From: HXMU1420-13 sp034669965
Lineage (GTDB): Bacteria > Bacteroidota > Rhodothermia > Balneolales > Balneolaceae
Assembly (NCBI GenBank): GCA_034669965.1
Contig: JAXMOK010000006.1
Coordinates: 99,330 to 163,329 of the forward strand
Reading direction: 5' to 3'
Length of the DNA: 64,000 nucleotides
Shown: piece by piece, positions 35,152-43,649 of the stretch
Layout: each line of letters begins with the position of its first letter
Numbering within the stretch: position 1 is the first letter of the stretch
Translations under genes and position numbers: made by a program
Notes under the pieces: generated by a model
What the model saw: the letters and a program-made list of their open reading frames with translations, nothing else
Told to the model about the DNA's origin: nothing
Databases searched by the model: none

Positions 35152-37053
35152 TTAATCATCAATCGACCACGAGAAAGTTGAGGGAAACTCGAACATGGAA
35201 GATTTGGTAAACGCATACAATGTATTTGTTGGATAACTGTAGATTAATCTTGACTGACTTGCCATATTTCTGGTTATTTGACTAGTGATATCCAGGTTTT
35301 GAATAATCTTTTTTGATTCAATATCCCAAACACTCAGCATAGTGTTATAATTATGTTGTCTAGATAAAGAGTAAAAATTTCGGTTTTGAGCATTATAAAA
35401 ACCGTGAAAATTGTTATGACCATAGGCAGGATTATCACTGATATATTGGTATTCAAGGCTAGTTAAGTCAAGGTGATAAAGCCCGAAATATTTCGATCGG
35501 AGTAACATTTCGTTATTCCCAAAAAACACATCAGGTAAAATCTGGAGGGAGTCGATTTTATCTGAACTTGAGTAGATTATAGAATGATCAGACGTTCGAT
35601 AGATATCATAATACTCATGCGCATAAGTGTAGGCGAATAAATGCTCTTTATCCGGCGCAAAGAATATTCGTGGTTCCGGTGTTTCCAAAATTCCAATTTG
35701 GGTTTCTGATTTTAGATCGAATAAAGAAAGATAGTGGCGTGTATTATACATGTAGGCAATACTATTATCGTCAACATGTAACATGTAAGAATTAAGTAAA
35801 GCGTCAGGGCGCTCAATTATCTGTTCGGTATTGGTATTCAGGTCCATTAACAATAAACCTTCCGGCTGATTTGCATACAAGGTATTTGTTGATTCCAAAT
35901 ACTCTAGCGTATAGGAAGCAGTATCACCGCTAAAACTATGGGTGACAGTTCCGGTTTCTAAACTCATAACCGTAGGTGTTCCTATATGAGGTTCTTCAGG
36001 TGATAAATTTAGGAATGCGAGAGACTTGCCATTATTAACTATGAAGAGCATGTCATGGTTAATCTCGGTGGATAAATTAGTACGAACGGGTTCTCCAAAG
36101 ATCACTTCACTACGTAAAATAGTGGAAAAAGGAGCAGAAGAAACCCCATACAATCGATTATGAACATTCATATTATACGGCGCCAAACTACCTTCAATTT
36201 CATTTAATTGAACAATGGTTATTCCTGAATGATGAGTTTTTTGACGCTTGGCAAATGTTTCTCCAGTAATTAAAGATTCAAGTACAATTAGTATTGAGTC
36301 AGATTTAGATTCAATATCGGTTTCAATCTCAACCATCAAACGGTTTGTGTCGTCGTTTATTAAATCTACCCTAGCTACCGGTCTCACACCATTTTGCCCA
36401 ATAGATAGTACAGATACTGGCGACTGAGTAAAGTTATCAGTAGCGAAAATTTTATACTCGGTTATAGCTAGTAGGTCAACAGGGGTCGGATCAGTATAGG
36501 TGGAGTCAGATAAGGAAAGTCGGGCGATTTCCTCAATAGAACCTTCGACACTGCGCATAATGACAATTTCTGCATCATCTGCAAACAGTTGATGATGCCA
36601 GTAAAGAGTTACCTTATTATCTGCATCTACAGAGGCATCGAATTCATTGATATTTTGATGATGATATATCTCTAACTTAGTTGAACTGAGTGAATCTCCA
36701 TCTGTGTTTATAAAGTAATTATAAATGCGCAGTTGTTCATTTATATAGTAGGGATCTGGTTTATAACTAAGAGAATCTAGTTCTTTTGGTAGATCTGAAA
36801 GTAAGAAATAGGATTCCAGAGTAGGATCAAGTCGTTCAATTCGAGTGCGGCTATATATCGTAGATGGTAATTCCCAGATGAGTTTATATGACAGATTATC
36901 TGGATTAAATTCTAAGGTTGGGGAATTCGGAGCTGGTACTAAATACTCTAAAGATTCCGGATCGTTTGGGTTATCCGCTGAAAAAGTAGGCGTTTGCTTA
37001 CATGCTGTGCAAAAAATCAGAAAGGTTAGTATAAGTAGTTGGAGTAATTGCAT
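35152..37053 (-). CDS. Lipoprotein with beta-propeller-like C-terminal half, function unknown
   Basis: 633 residues. Lipobox FCTAC (lipidated Cys18). Residues about 30-230 look like two or three fibronectin-III/Ig-like modules (SYKLIWELPS, KVTLYWHHQLF and AITEYKIFATDN). From about 310 to the end there are repeated strands with patterns such as GLLLMDLNTNTEQII, YLSLFDLKSETQIGILETPE and MLSVWDIESKKIIQNLDI, like WD40/YVTN-type propeller blades. It is an outer-surface or periplasmic lipoprotein. Its start codon overlaps the stop of the PEGA gene by one base, so the pair is co-translated and probably works together. I do not recognise the full-length protein. Confidence 0.75.
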   Translation of the reverse strand: MQLLQLLILTFLIFCTACKQTPTFSADNPNDPESLEYLVPAPNSPTLEFNPDNLSYKLIWELPSTIYSRTRIERLDPTLESYFLLSDLPKELDSLSYKPDPYYINEQLRIYNYFINTDGDSLSSTKLEIYHHQNINEFDASVDADNKVTLYWHHQLFADDAEIVIMRSVEGSIEEIARLSLSDSTYTDPTPVDLLAITEYKIFATDNFTQSPVSVLSIGQNGVRPVARVDLINDDTNRLMVEIETDIESKSDSILIVLESLITGETFAKRQKTHHSGITIVQLNEIEGSLAPYNMNVHNRLYGVSSAPFSTILRSEVIFGEPVRTNLSTEINHDMLFIVNNGKSLAFLNLSPEEPHIGTPTVMSLETGTVTHSFSGDTASYTLEYLESTNTLYANQPEGLLLMDLNTNTEQIIERPDALLNSYMLHVDDNSIAYMYNTRHYLSLFDLKSETQIGILETPEPRIFFAPDKEHLFAYTYAHEYYDIYRTSDHSIIYSSSDKIDSLQILPDVFFGNNEMLLRSKYFGLYHLDLTSLEYQYISDNPAYGHNNFHGFYNAQNRNFYSLSRQHNYNTMLSVWDIESKKIIQNLDITSQITRNMASQSRLIYSYPTNTLYAFTKSSMFEFPSTFSWSIDD

Positions 37054-38012
37054 TAAAAACTCCTTTTAAATTGGATCGACGCTACAGGCACTCCATACTT
37101 TTGTTGATAAGTAAGTCGGATTTTGTTTTTGTCTCGTTTCTTTATTAATCCATATCCTCGTTTCGGTTTTTGAAATCCTCGGTAAGTTGTAAATGCATAA
37201 AACAATCCGGTTGCAATAATACTGGTATTCAATTTGATTCTTCGTTCATCAATCCGATCAATTTGAGCATCAATATCGCTTCTTAATTGTGTGAATCGAT
37301 CTGCGCGCGTTTCATTATCGTACTTGAGTACAAGTTCATCATAATTATTTTGAGCCCTTTCATAGGATCGATTCTGAACCCATACATTAAATACCAAGAT
37401 TGATGTAGCCATCCAAGTTGTTGCTGCTTTACCAACTTCGCCATTAGCGTAATAACCAAAACCGGGTAATATTCTAAACGGTTTAATTATTTGATTGGGA
37501 TCTTCGTTGAAACGAAAGATCTCATTATATTTTGCTTGGCGAACAATTAATTCCTTTTCCAGAACACCCCTTTTCGGATGAACGATCTTCATCTCATAAA
37601 CTCCTGGGTTAAGCATTCCGCTTACTAAACCTGTTCCTAAATAAGTATTGTTTATATAAATCTCAGATTGTTCATCGGTATAAATGGAGAGATTACGATA
37701 ATTACGTACAATACTAAGCGAGGATTTATCCGGGAATTCATCAAAATCGATAACAGGGCGAATTTCAAATACCTGATCTTCCTGAATCAAGATGATGTCT
37801 TCGAAATCGTTCATCCCTTCCCATATCAAACGCACATGATTGAAGCCTACCTCAGCAGGGATTTTATCATTCCGTTTATACAACGCTACATTTTCATAAT
37901 CGTGATTTAGAACTAGATAGAAATTGTCAAGGTTGGTAGTAACCTGGATATATCCTTGTTGAGCATCAAGTGAAAATGGTAGAACGATAAAAACGAATAA
38001 TAAAAAGCGCAT
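37053..38012 (-). CDS. PEGA-like domain exported protein with C-terminal membrane segments
   Basis: About 319 residues from ATG 38012, at the start of a signal peptide (MRFLLFVFIVLPFSLDAQQ); an ATG five codons upstream is also in frame. The segment SIYTDEQSEIYINNTYLGTG, then LNPGVYEMKIVHPKRG (about 115-150), matches a PEGA-type beta domain. Then come a glycine-rich helix (GFGYYANGEVGKAATTWMAT), a helical region with likely coiled coil (about 210-255), and a possible second membrane helix (SIIATGLFYAFTTYRGF). The protein ends on basic residues and a terminal Phe. It is coupled to the downstream lipoprotein gene by a one-base overlap. Role unknown; a cell-envelope structural pair is a guess. 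Confidence 0.72.
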   Translation of the reverse strand: MRFLLFVFIVLPFSLDAQQGYIQVTTNLDNFYLVLNHDYENVALYKRNDKIPAEVGFNHVRLIWEGMNDFEDIILIQEDQVFEIRPVIDFDEFPDKSSLSIVRNYRNLSIYTDEQSEIYINNTYLGTGLVSGMLNPGVYEMKIVHPKRGVLEKELIVRQAKYNEIFRFNEDPNQIIKPFRILPGFGYYANGEVGKAATTWMATSILVFNVWVQNRSYERAQNNYDELVLKYDNETRADRFTQLRSDIDAQIDRIDERRIKLNTSIIATGLFYAFTTYRGFQKPKRGYGLIKKRDKNKIRLTYQQKYGVPVASIQFKRSF

Positions 38013-38080
38013 TACCGAATCTAACAATAATCAGAATAAAGTAAAGAGGTTAACGCTAGAGTATATCGGGTAGAGTCAAA

Positions 38081-38692
38081 TTACTCCCCAAAATCTTCCC
38101 ATCCCCACGATGGTTCCGGCGTTTCAACTTCATGGGTTAAATCGAACTCAATGGTAAAAACACTTGGGCGGCCAATGCGGCGAAGATTGTACGAATACAC
38201 ACTGTCGTTTAAGGTAACCCACCACACATTCGAAAAGGCGTAAGGGATATTATCCAACGTTTCTTGGTCAGCAGGAAACAGCTGCATGTTCGCGGTTCCT
38301 GCATTAGTTGAGGTTCCACCATACATCGTAACCTCATCGTCGCTTCCATCTTCCATGCGGTGATCGTGCTTCAATTCGATTCTATTGTCTTCTTTGCTGG
38401 TAAAAATCCAAGTTCGAGAAAGGTTATCACCCACATTAAAGGGGACTAAAATTTGATCTTCATCGCACGAAAGAACGTGCATCACCAGTTTTTTCCCGGC
38501 AAAACCTTCAACGGGATCGGTAACTAATTCTCCTTCAAATGATTTCCCGCAAAGGGAAGAGAGTTGTTCCCAAAACTGTTTCGACCCGGCGTTTTCGTCG
38601 ATGACAGTAGTTTCTTTATGATTAGTATCAGGTGTGTTGGTACATGAAGTGAGCAACGCAATGCAAAGAACGAAAGCGAACGATTTAATCAT
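38081..38692 (-). CDS. Conserved-looking lipoprotein of unknown function
   Basis: 203 residues with a clear lipobox (LLTSC, lipidated Cys17). The mature part begins FWEQLSSLCGKSFEGELVTD and contains KLVMHVLSCDEDQILVPF, RTWIFTSKEDNRIELKHDHR and MYGGTSTNAGTANMQLFPAD. It has two cysteines besides the lipid-bearing one (in SLCGK and LSCDE), which may form a disulfide. The repeated short beta strands suggest a lipocalin-like or beta-sandwich protein, but I do not recognise a named family. It is the upstream gene of the minus-strand lipoprotein/PEGA run, separated by 68 bases, and may be independent. Confidence 0.7.
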   Translation of the reverse strand: MIKSFAFVLCIALLTSCTNTPDTNHKETTVIDENAGSKQFWEQLSSLCGKSFEGELVTDPVEGFAGKKLVMHVLSCDEDQILVPFNVGDNLSRTWIFTSKEDNRIELKHDHRMEDGSDDEVTMYGGTSTNAGTANMQLFPADQETLDNIPYAFSNVWWVTLNDSVYSYNLRRIGRPSVFTIEFDLTHEVETPEPSWGWEDFGE

Positions 38693-39012
38693 CGGAATTT
38701 GTGGATTTATTTAGGGAAAGTAGATGCTGACATGATAGCATAATTTCAGTTCGAAAAAATTCTGTTGAATGGGCTCTCGGTTGAGAAAATTGCGACGTCT
38801 TTTTCGCGAAAAAGGGAGGGGAAGAAAGCAAAGAAAGTGTTGCCCATAAAAAAAGCCGACCACAACTCAATGTTGGTCGGCTAATATCATCTACAGACGG
38901 CTATTACCCCATTTGCACTTCCAAGCTAAGTGATTGAAACGCCTTGCTCAATGGTGGGTTTTATGTAATTTAACTACGTATAATTACGTAGTCGTTTTTT
39001 AAAGGAGGATAA
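38693..39012. other. Intergenic stretch, one terminator only
   Basis: This 320-base gap between the lipoprotein and the regulator gene holds the terminator at 38854-38882. A 61-codon minus-strand frame across it shows no protein-like features. I see nothing else that I can name. Confidence 0.5.
38846..38882 (-). terminator. Rho-independent terminator of the LuxR-type regulator gene
   Basis: Read on the minus strand, AGCCGACCA and TGGTCGGCT form a nine-base perfect stem and are followed by a T-run (the A-run at 38848-38854 on the plus strand). It stands about 130 bases after the regulator stop. Confidence 0.8.
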
Positions 39013-39651
39013 TTAGACCAAATGCTTGTTTTCCAAAGCGTATCGAACGAGGGCGGGAGTGTTCTTGAGGCCTAGTTTTTTGAGAAGATTGGTGCGATGT
39101 TTATCCACCGTACGCGGACTTATAAAAAGCTTTTTTGCAATTTCGGTACTGGTGAGCCCTTCTACTAAATGCCCAAGTACTTCACGCTCGCGAACTGTTA
39201 TGTGCTTTTTGGTTTTTCGCATTTTGGCGAGTCGCATGTATTCACGAGTCATCATGTGCGAAAATTGCTTACCAAGGAAGTTATCGCCACTGGAGATTTT
39301 GGTAGCAGCGTCGATGAGTTCGATTCGATGCGCTGATTTGAGGAGCAATCCCTGAGCTCCGGAATCCAGAAATTGATTAAGAACCGCATCAGAATCGGAA
39401 TCTGTAAGCATCAGAATTTTTGCATGAGGAAAACGGGCAATCATTTTATTGGCAAGTTGAATTCCATTGATCTCCGGCATTTCGAAAGAAAGCACGCATA
39501 AATCGGGCTGCACACTTTCGAAAGCAGTTAAAATCAGGGCGCCATTATCCACTTCGCTGCACACATCAAAGTCTGCATCACGCAAAATAGAGCTAAGCCC
39601 ATGGCGAAAAATTTCGTTGCCGTCCGCAACAATCGTTTTGATTGTGCCCAT
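39013..39651 (-). CDS. LuxR-type response regulator with an atypical receiver (no phospho-acceptor Asp)
   Basis: 212 residues from ATG 39651, chosen because a strong ribosome binding site stands five bases before it; the frame runs seven codons further. The receiver (about 4-120) has KTIVADGNEIFRHGLSSIL, where the usual Asp-Asp pair is Asp-Gly. The phospho-acceptor position reads PDLCVLSFEMPEINGI, with Ser55 in place of Asp. The Thr (ILMLTDSD) and Lys (GLLLKSA) switch residues remain. The C-terminal LuxR/GerE helix-turn-helix is normal (TVREREVLGHLVEGLTSTEI, then AKKLFISPRTVDKHRTN). It should bind DNA but probably not be controlled by Asp phosphorylation. No kinase is adjacent. Confidence 0.9.
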   Translation of the reverse strand: MGTIKTIVADGNEIFRHGLSSILRDADFDVCSEVDNGALILTAFESVQPDLCVLSFEMPEINGIQLANKMIARFPHAKILMLTDSDSDAVLNQFLDSGAQGLLLKSAHRIELIDAATKISSGDNFLGKQFSHMMTREYMRLAKMRKTKKHITVREREVLGHLVEGLTSTEIAKKLFISPRTVDKHRTNLLKKLGLKNTPALVRYALENKHLV

Positions 39652-39656
39652 TTGAG

Positions 39657-39662
39657 ACCTCC
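39657..39662 (-). promoter_or_regulatory. Strong Shine-Dalgarno site deciding the regulator start
   Basis: GGAGGT (within GGGGAGGT on the minus strand) stands five bases before ATG 39651. Most genes in this window lack such a site, so it is a clear pointer to the start and suggests efficient translation of this regulator. Confidence 0.75.
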
Positions 39663-39884
39663 CCAGGCTCAAAATGAATTACAATTTCCGTAGATGGACA
39701 GCCAATGTAGCTAAAAAAAGGCGAATGCCACAAAATATAATTCAGTAATTGGAACCGGTTTCATGGCGATGCTATCAAAAAATCTTAGTAGAAATGCACT
39801 CTAACAAGCGATTCGTTATAGAGTTGTGTATTTTCAGCGCCTTTCAACATCGTTATTCACTCGACGATTCATCGAATATTTATC

Positions 39885-41657
39885 ATGACTTTTAAAAGAA
39901 CACATACTTGTGGCGAGTTGATCGCCAAAAACATTGGTGACGAAGTAATTCTGAATGGCTGGGTTGGCCCACGACGAGATCTTGGCGGTGTTATTTTTAT
40001 TGACCTTCGTGATCGCTATGGCATAACTCAAATCGTGTTTACCGAAACCGACGTGAATCTGCATGCAAAAGCAGAGAAGTTGCGAGCCGAGTATGTGATC
40101 GGAATTAAAGGGAAAGTGATTCCCCGCGGTGATGAGAACAAAAACCCGAATTTGACTACCGGTGAGATCGAAATTGAAGTAACCGAGTTGGAAATTTACT
40201 CCGAAGCGGATACACCTCCATTTGAGATTAAAGACGGAATTGCGACCAACGAAGAAACTCGTTTGCGCTATCGCTATTTGGATTTGCGTCGCCCGGAGAT
40301 GCAAGAAAAACTTATGCTTCGCTCGAAAACCTATCAGGCAGTACGGGCATTTTATCACGCACAAGATTTTGCTGAAGTAGAAACTCCTGTTTTGATGAAA
40401 AGCACCCCGGAAGGCGCTCGTGATTATTTGGTGCCAAGCCGTGTAAATCCTGGTAAGTTTTTTGCACTTCCCCAATCGCCACAAACCTACAAGCAGTTGC
40501 TGATGGTTTCTGGTTACGATCGCTATTTCCAGATCACAAAGTGTTTCCGTGATGAGGATTTGCGAGCCGATCGACAGCCAGAATTCACTCAGATTGATGT
40601 TGAGATGAGTTTTGTGGATGAAGAAGCCATCTTCGAGATGCACGAAGGGTTGATCAAGAATATTTTTAAGGAAACGGTTGGGTTGGATGTCCAAACGCCA
40701 TTTCCTCGCATGACTTACGACGATGCCATGAGTACCTACGGTTCGGACAAACCGGATATCCGATTTGGTCTCGAGTTTGTTGATTTTTCTGAAATAGTAC
40801 GCGATGCGGAGTTCAAAGTGTTTTCGAACACGGTAAAAAACGGCGGTGCTGTTGTTGGGATCACGATTCCCGGCCAAGGCGAAATGGGGCGTGGCGCTAT
40901 CGATCGCTGGACCGAGCGCGTTAAGAAAGAGACCGGCGCTGGCGGCTTGATCTACATCAAAATGCAGGAAAGTGGTGTACTATGCTCGGTTGCTAAATTC
41001 CTTACTCCGGAAATTGTGGATCAAATGGTGGAAGCGTCCGATGCCAAAACCGGCGATTTAGTGTTCTTGCTTGCCGGACCCAAACCTTCGGTGCTTGAGC
41101 AATTAGGTGCACTGCGCTTGATGGTGGGCGAAGAGTTTAATCTGATCAACAAAGAGGCATTTAACCTGCTTTGGGTTACCGATTTCCCATTGTTGGAGTG
41201 GGATGAAGAAAGTCGCCGTTACCACGCGATGCATCATCCGTTTACATCTCCAAAAGACGAAGACATGGACAAGCTGGAATCTGATCCGGCTGCAGTTAAA
41301 GCACGAGCCTACGATTTAGTGATGAACGGTTCGGAAATCGGCGGTGGTTCGATTCGTATCCATAACCGAAAGGTGCAAGAGCAGATGTTTAAGTTGCTAG
41401 GAATTGGCCAAGAAGAAGCGGAAGAGAAATTCGGATTCTTGCTGGATGCGTTCAAATACGGCGCTCCACCACATGGCGGAATTGCTCTGGGATTAGATCG
41501 AATTGTGATGCTGTTAACCGGCGCGGGAAGTTTACGTGATGTGATTGCCTTCCCGAAAAATCAGCGGGCACAAAGCATGATGGATAACTCACCGGCAGAA
41601 GTAGAAAGCGATCAGCTTGACGAGTTGCACATCAGCCTAAAGCGTATCGTGAAGTAG
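39885..41657 (+). CDS. aspS: Aspartyl-tRNA synthetase
   Basis: 590 residues, the usual bacterial AspRS length with the GAD insertion. Anticodon-binding OB fold at the start (FKRTHTCGELIAKNIGDEVI, then LNGWVGPRRDLGGVIFIDLR). Class II motifs: RYRYLDLRRPEMQ, FYHAQDFAEVETPVL, PQSPQTYKQLLMVSGYDRYF, then CFRDEDLRADRQPEFTQIDV and at the end GIALGLDRIVMLLTGAGSLR. It attaches aspartate to tRNA-Asp (discriminating or also charging tRNA-Asn is not decided here). It starts 213 bases after the divergent regulator gene. A long antisense frame of 347 codons across its start is a shadow. Confidence 0.97.
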   Translation: MTFKRTHTCGELIAKNIGDEVILNGWVGPRRDLGGVIFIDLRDRYGITQIVFTETDVNLHAKAEKLRAEYVIGIKGKVIPRGDENKNPNLTTGEIEIEVTELEIYSEADTPPFEIKDGIATNEETRLRYRYLDLRRPEMQEKLMLRSKTYQAVRAFYHAQDFAEVETPVLMKSTPEGARDYLVPSRVNPGKFFALPQSPQTYKQLLMVSGYDRYFQITKCFRDEDLRADRQPEFTQIDVEMSFVDEEAIFEMHEGLIKNIFKETVGLDVQTPFPRMTYDDAMSTYGSDKPDIRFGLEFVDFSEIVRDAEFKVFSNTVKNGGAVVGITIPGQGEMGRGAIDRWTERVKKETGAGGLIYIKMQESGVLCSVAKFLTPEIVDQMVEASDAKTGDLVFLLAGPKPSVLEQLGALRLMVGEEFNLINKEAFNLLWVTDFPLLEWDEESRRYHAMHHPFTSPKDEDMDKLESDPAAVKARAYDLVMNGSEIGGGSIRIHNRKVQEQMFKLLGIGQEEAEEKFGFLLDAFKYGAPPHGGIALGLDRIVMLLTGAGSLRDVIAFPKNQRAQSMMDNSPAEVESDQLDELHISLKRIVK

Positions 41658-41693
41658 TTCATTTTTGCCACGGAATATTTAGCCACGGAAGCA

Positions 41694-41882
41694 CTAAATC
41701 ACGAAAGTGTTCTTGGTGGAACTTGGTTCTAATATCGGTCTCACGGATTACCCGTCTGACCAATAGTTAATGCCTCTTAAATTGCTAACTGGTCCTTTGT
41801 TATACTAAGATTCATCATAGTTAGTGTTTTCGTGATTTTGTAGCATAGAAATTTTTCGGAATGAATTTTTTTCGTGATTTAG
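41694..41882. repeat. Element bounded by 13-bp inverted repeats
   Basis: CTAAATCACGAAA (41694-41706) and TTTCGTGATTTAG (41870-41882) are perfect inverted copies 163 bases apart, and TTTTCGTGATTTT occurs again inside. Short CACGGAA motifs stand next to the left end. The spacer has no open frame of note. It looks like a miniature palindromic element, filling the gap between aspS and the DUF429 gene. Confidence 0.5.
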
Positions 41883-41933
41883 CGCTTTAGTGATGTACAT
41901 TATCACATCGAAAATTAAGAAAACGGAGTACGT

Positions 41934-42641
41934 GTGAAGACAGCAGGAATTGATGGATGTAAACTGGGTTGGATTTTAATCAGCTTTACTGATGGGGAAG
42001 AAAAGTATCAGATCATCGAAAATGATGACGACTTAAAAGCTACTTTCGAATATTACGATCGAATTTTTATCGATATGCCGATTGGGCTGGAAGACGAAGA
42101 ATACACCCGCGATTGCGATCGCTTACTTCGTAAAGAGCTCGGCGCCGAATATGCGCCCTCGGTTTTCAGTCCGCCTATCCGTCCTGCGTTAGATGCACCA
42201 AGCTATGCCGAAGCAAACATGACCAGCTTCGAGTGGACCGAGAAAAAATTATCGCTGCAGTCGTGGAATATCACTCCGAAAATCAAATTGATTGATTCCT
42301 TACTCCGGGATAACGACGATTTCAAAACCAAAGTGATGGAAAGTCACCCGGAATTGCTGTTCCAGAAACTGAACGGAGGGATGATCTTCCAGAAGAAAAA
42401 CCTCAAAAAAGGAATCCGTCATCGTTTAGAGTTACTCCGAAACCAAGAGCCTGTTGCTGATGATTTCTTCCGCGAAATCAAAGAAGAATATCGCCGTTCG
42501 GATGTAGGCGAAGACGATATTGTAGATGCCATGGCGCTGGCTTATTACGCCAAACAATCCGAGCAAAAAGGAATCAAAACCATTCCGGCAGAGGTTGAGC
42601 ATGACTCAAAAGGCTTACCCAAAGCGATTCATTACGTTTAG
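41934..42641 (+). CDS. DUF429 family protein, predicted RNase H-fold nuclease
   Basis: 235 residues from a GTG start; an ACGGAG sequence stands just before it. The N-terminal strand with GIDGCKLGWILISF holds the first acidic residue. FIDMPIGLEDEEYTRDCDRL carries the next, followed by YAPSVFSPPIRPAL. GEDDIVDAMALAYYA near the C-terminus carries the last acidic pair. This is the DUF429 layout, predicted from fold to be an RNase H-like nuclease; activity is unproven. It is a single gene between two repeat-rich gaps. Confidence 0.88.
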   Translation: MKTAGIDGCKLGWILISFTDGEEKYQIIENDDDLKATFEYYDRIFIDMPIGLEDEEYTRDCDRLLRKELGAEYAPSVFSPPIRPALDAPSYAEANMTSFEWTEKKLSLQSWNITPKIKLIDSLLRDNDDFKTKVMESHPELLFQKLNGGMIFQKKNLKKGIRHRLELLRNQEPVADDFFREIKEEYRRSDVGEDDIVDAMALAYYAKQSEQKGIKTIPAEVEHDSKGLPKAIHYV

Positions 42642-42928
42642 GGGAAGGGGTCAGAGTGGCAAAGGCACAGAGTTACATAGTTACAAAGTGACAGAGTAAA
42701 AAAGTTTAGTATCGCAATAACAAGACGTAAAAAGTCCCCTCTTGAGAGGGGATTTAGGGGTGTGTTTAGTTTTGATAACAATTCCAATTTCGAATTGTAT
42801 CTGTCCGACGGCTTAAGTCCGACTAACAGATGATTGAATGTGTACTACTTTTCTAAATGGAAGCTGGAAGTTGCCCAAGTTGGAGCTTGTGAATTAGTGT
42901 AAGCGTCCGCTTACGCTAGATTGGGGTA
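42642..42928. other. Repeat-rich intergenic stretch
   Basis: This 287-base gap holds the palindromic phrase CCCCTCTTGAGAGGGG at 42737-42752 followed by ATTTAGGGGTGTG, a 77-base duplicated segment (own entry), and a hairpin TAAGCGTCCGCTTACGC-type palindrome at about 42899-42917. No coding frame stands out. Confidence 0.6.
42786..42862. repeat. 77-bp dispersed repeat, copy 1
   Basis: It differs by one base from the copy at 44264-44340. It contains the palindromic core CTGTCCGACGGCTTAAGTCC and ends CTAAATGGAA. The near-identity over 77 bases about 1.5 kb apart points to recent duplication or element activity. Confidence 0.85.
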
Positions 42929-43159
42929 CTAATTATATGGAAAGCCATTAAAAATTTTCAAAATATATTTACATGCTTCGTCTTCTGTATCAAAAAATTT
43001 ACGGGTAAGAATTTTTCCTCTATCTGTTTTGTATACTTTCCAAATAGTTTCTTCTTTTACTAAGCTCACACCTTCAGGGATTTTTATATCGTCTAATGAA
43101 TAAAAACTTGATGGTATATTAGCTAAATTCAATTTTTTAATTAATTCATTCTTATCCAT
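42929..43159 (-). CDS. Small hypothetical protein, immunity-protein-like
   Basis: 76 residues, no signal or membrane segment. The pattern ELIKKLNLANIPSSFYSL, DDIKIPEGVSLVKE, then TIWKVYKTDRGK and FDTEDEACKYILKIF resembles a family of small soluble proteins (YSL...E...W.V...RG...F.sEdEAc) that in other bacteria stand beside polymorphic or contact-dependent toxins. This likeness is from memory and unverified. No toxin gene is visible here, so it may be an orphan. Its base composition (AT-rich) differs from the housekeeping genes around it, which fits acquisition by transfer. First of four small same-strand genes in a repeat island. Confidence 0.6.
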   Translation of the reverse strand: MDKNELIKKLNLANIPSSFYSLDDIKIPEGVSLVKEETIWKVYKTDRGKILTRKFFDTEDEACKYILKIFNGFPYN

Positions 43160-43228
43160 TACTGACCAAAGATTATTCTGCTTTCTTTAAATGAGATCCG
43201 AATTTTTCAATATCGAATACATATTACC

Positions 43229-43312
43229 CTCGTTCCATAGCTCCACTGCAGGGCATTTTCGGGATTTCTGCTCCCATTCCAAGTGGGAACTGGCGCTTGG
43301 GAACAAGAGGAA
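43229..43312. repeat. REP-like palindromic repeat, CTCCCATTCCAAGTGGGAAC family
   Basis: The segment includes CTCCACTGCAGGGCATTTTC and CTGCTCCCATTCCAAGTGGG, then AACTGGCGCTTGGGAACAAG. Related phrases recur at 43693-43779, 42853-42890 and 44434-44513, all in intergenic DNA. The inner part can fold on itself (CCCATTCCAAGTGGG). The rest of this gap between the 76- and 86-residue genes holds nothing else I can name. Confidence 0.6.
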
Positions 43313-43388
43313 AATCTTGCGATACTGCCAGATTTTTGAAAGAATCTCTGTGGGGGTAAGTCATAGACTTAAAATATCTTGGGGTGAA

Positions 43389-43649
43389 TTATTTTTTATT
43401 AAAATTTAAATAAAGAGATGCTATTCCGACAATCCAAAATATAACTATACTCAAAAACATTAATAATGCAGCAGTTTCAGTTGCAACTTCTTTGTCATTT
43501 ACAATAGCAGGAACCTCAAAGTATAGAATGATTATTGGCACAATTATACTTAAAGGTCCAAAAAACTTGCTGTAATCTTTAATTAAAACTAAAAGTAAAC
43601 TCTTACCAGAATACTTTTCATACTTACTCTTTGGAAAGATTGTTTTCAT
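43389..43649 (-). CDS. Small membrane protein of unknown function
   Basis: 86 residues. A basic N-terminus (FPKSKYEKYSGKS) is followed by two membrane helices (FFGPLSIIVPIIILYFEVPA and LLMFLSIVIFWIVGIASLYL) and a short basic end. No family recognised. It lies in the same orientation as the other small genes of the island and is AT-rich like them. A full two-helix protein with a sensible topology makes it more likely real than a chance frame, but support is limited. Confidence 0.5.
   Translation of the reverse strand: MKTIFPKSKYEKYSGKSLLLVLIKDYSKFFGPLSIIVPIIILYFEVPAIVNDKEVATETAALLMFLSIVIFWIVGIASLYLNFNKK

Noticed and set aside
38685..38870. 61-codon minus-strand frame before the lipoprotein gene
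   Set aside because: It overlaps a terminator and has no protein-like pattern.
39834..40877. 347-codon minus-strand frame across the aspS start
   Set aside because: It is the antisense shadow of aspS and has no recognisable features; aspS has all its motifs.
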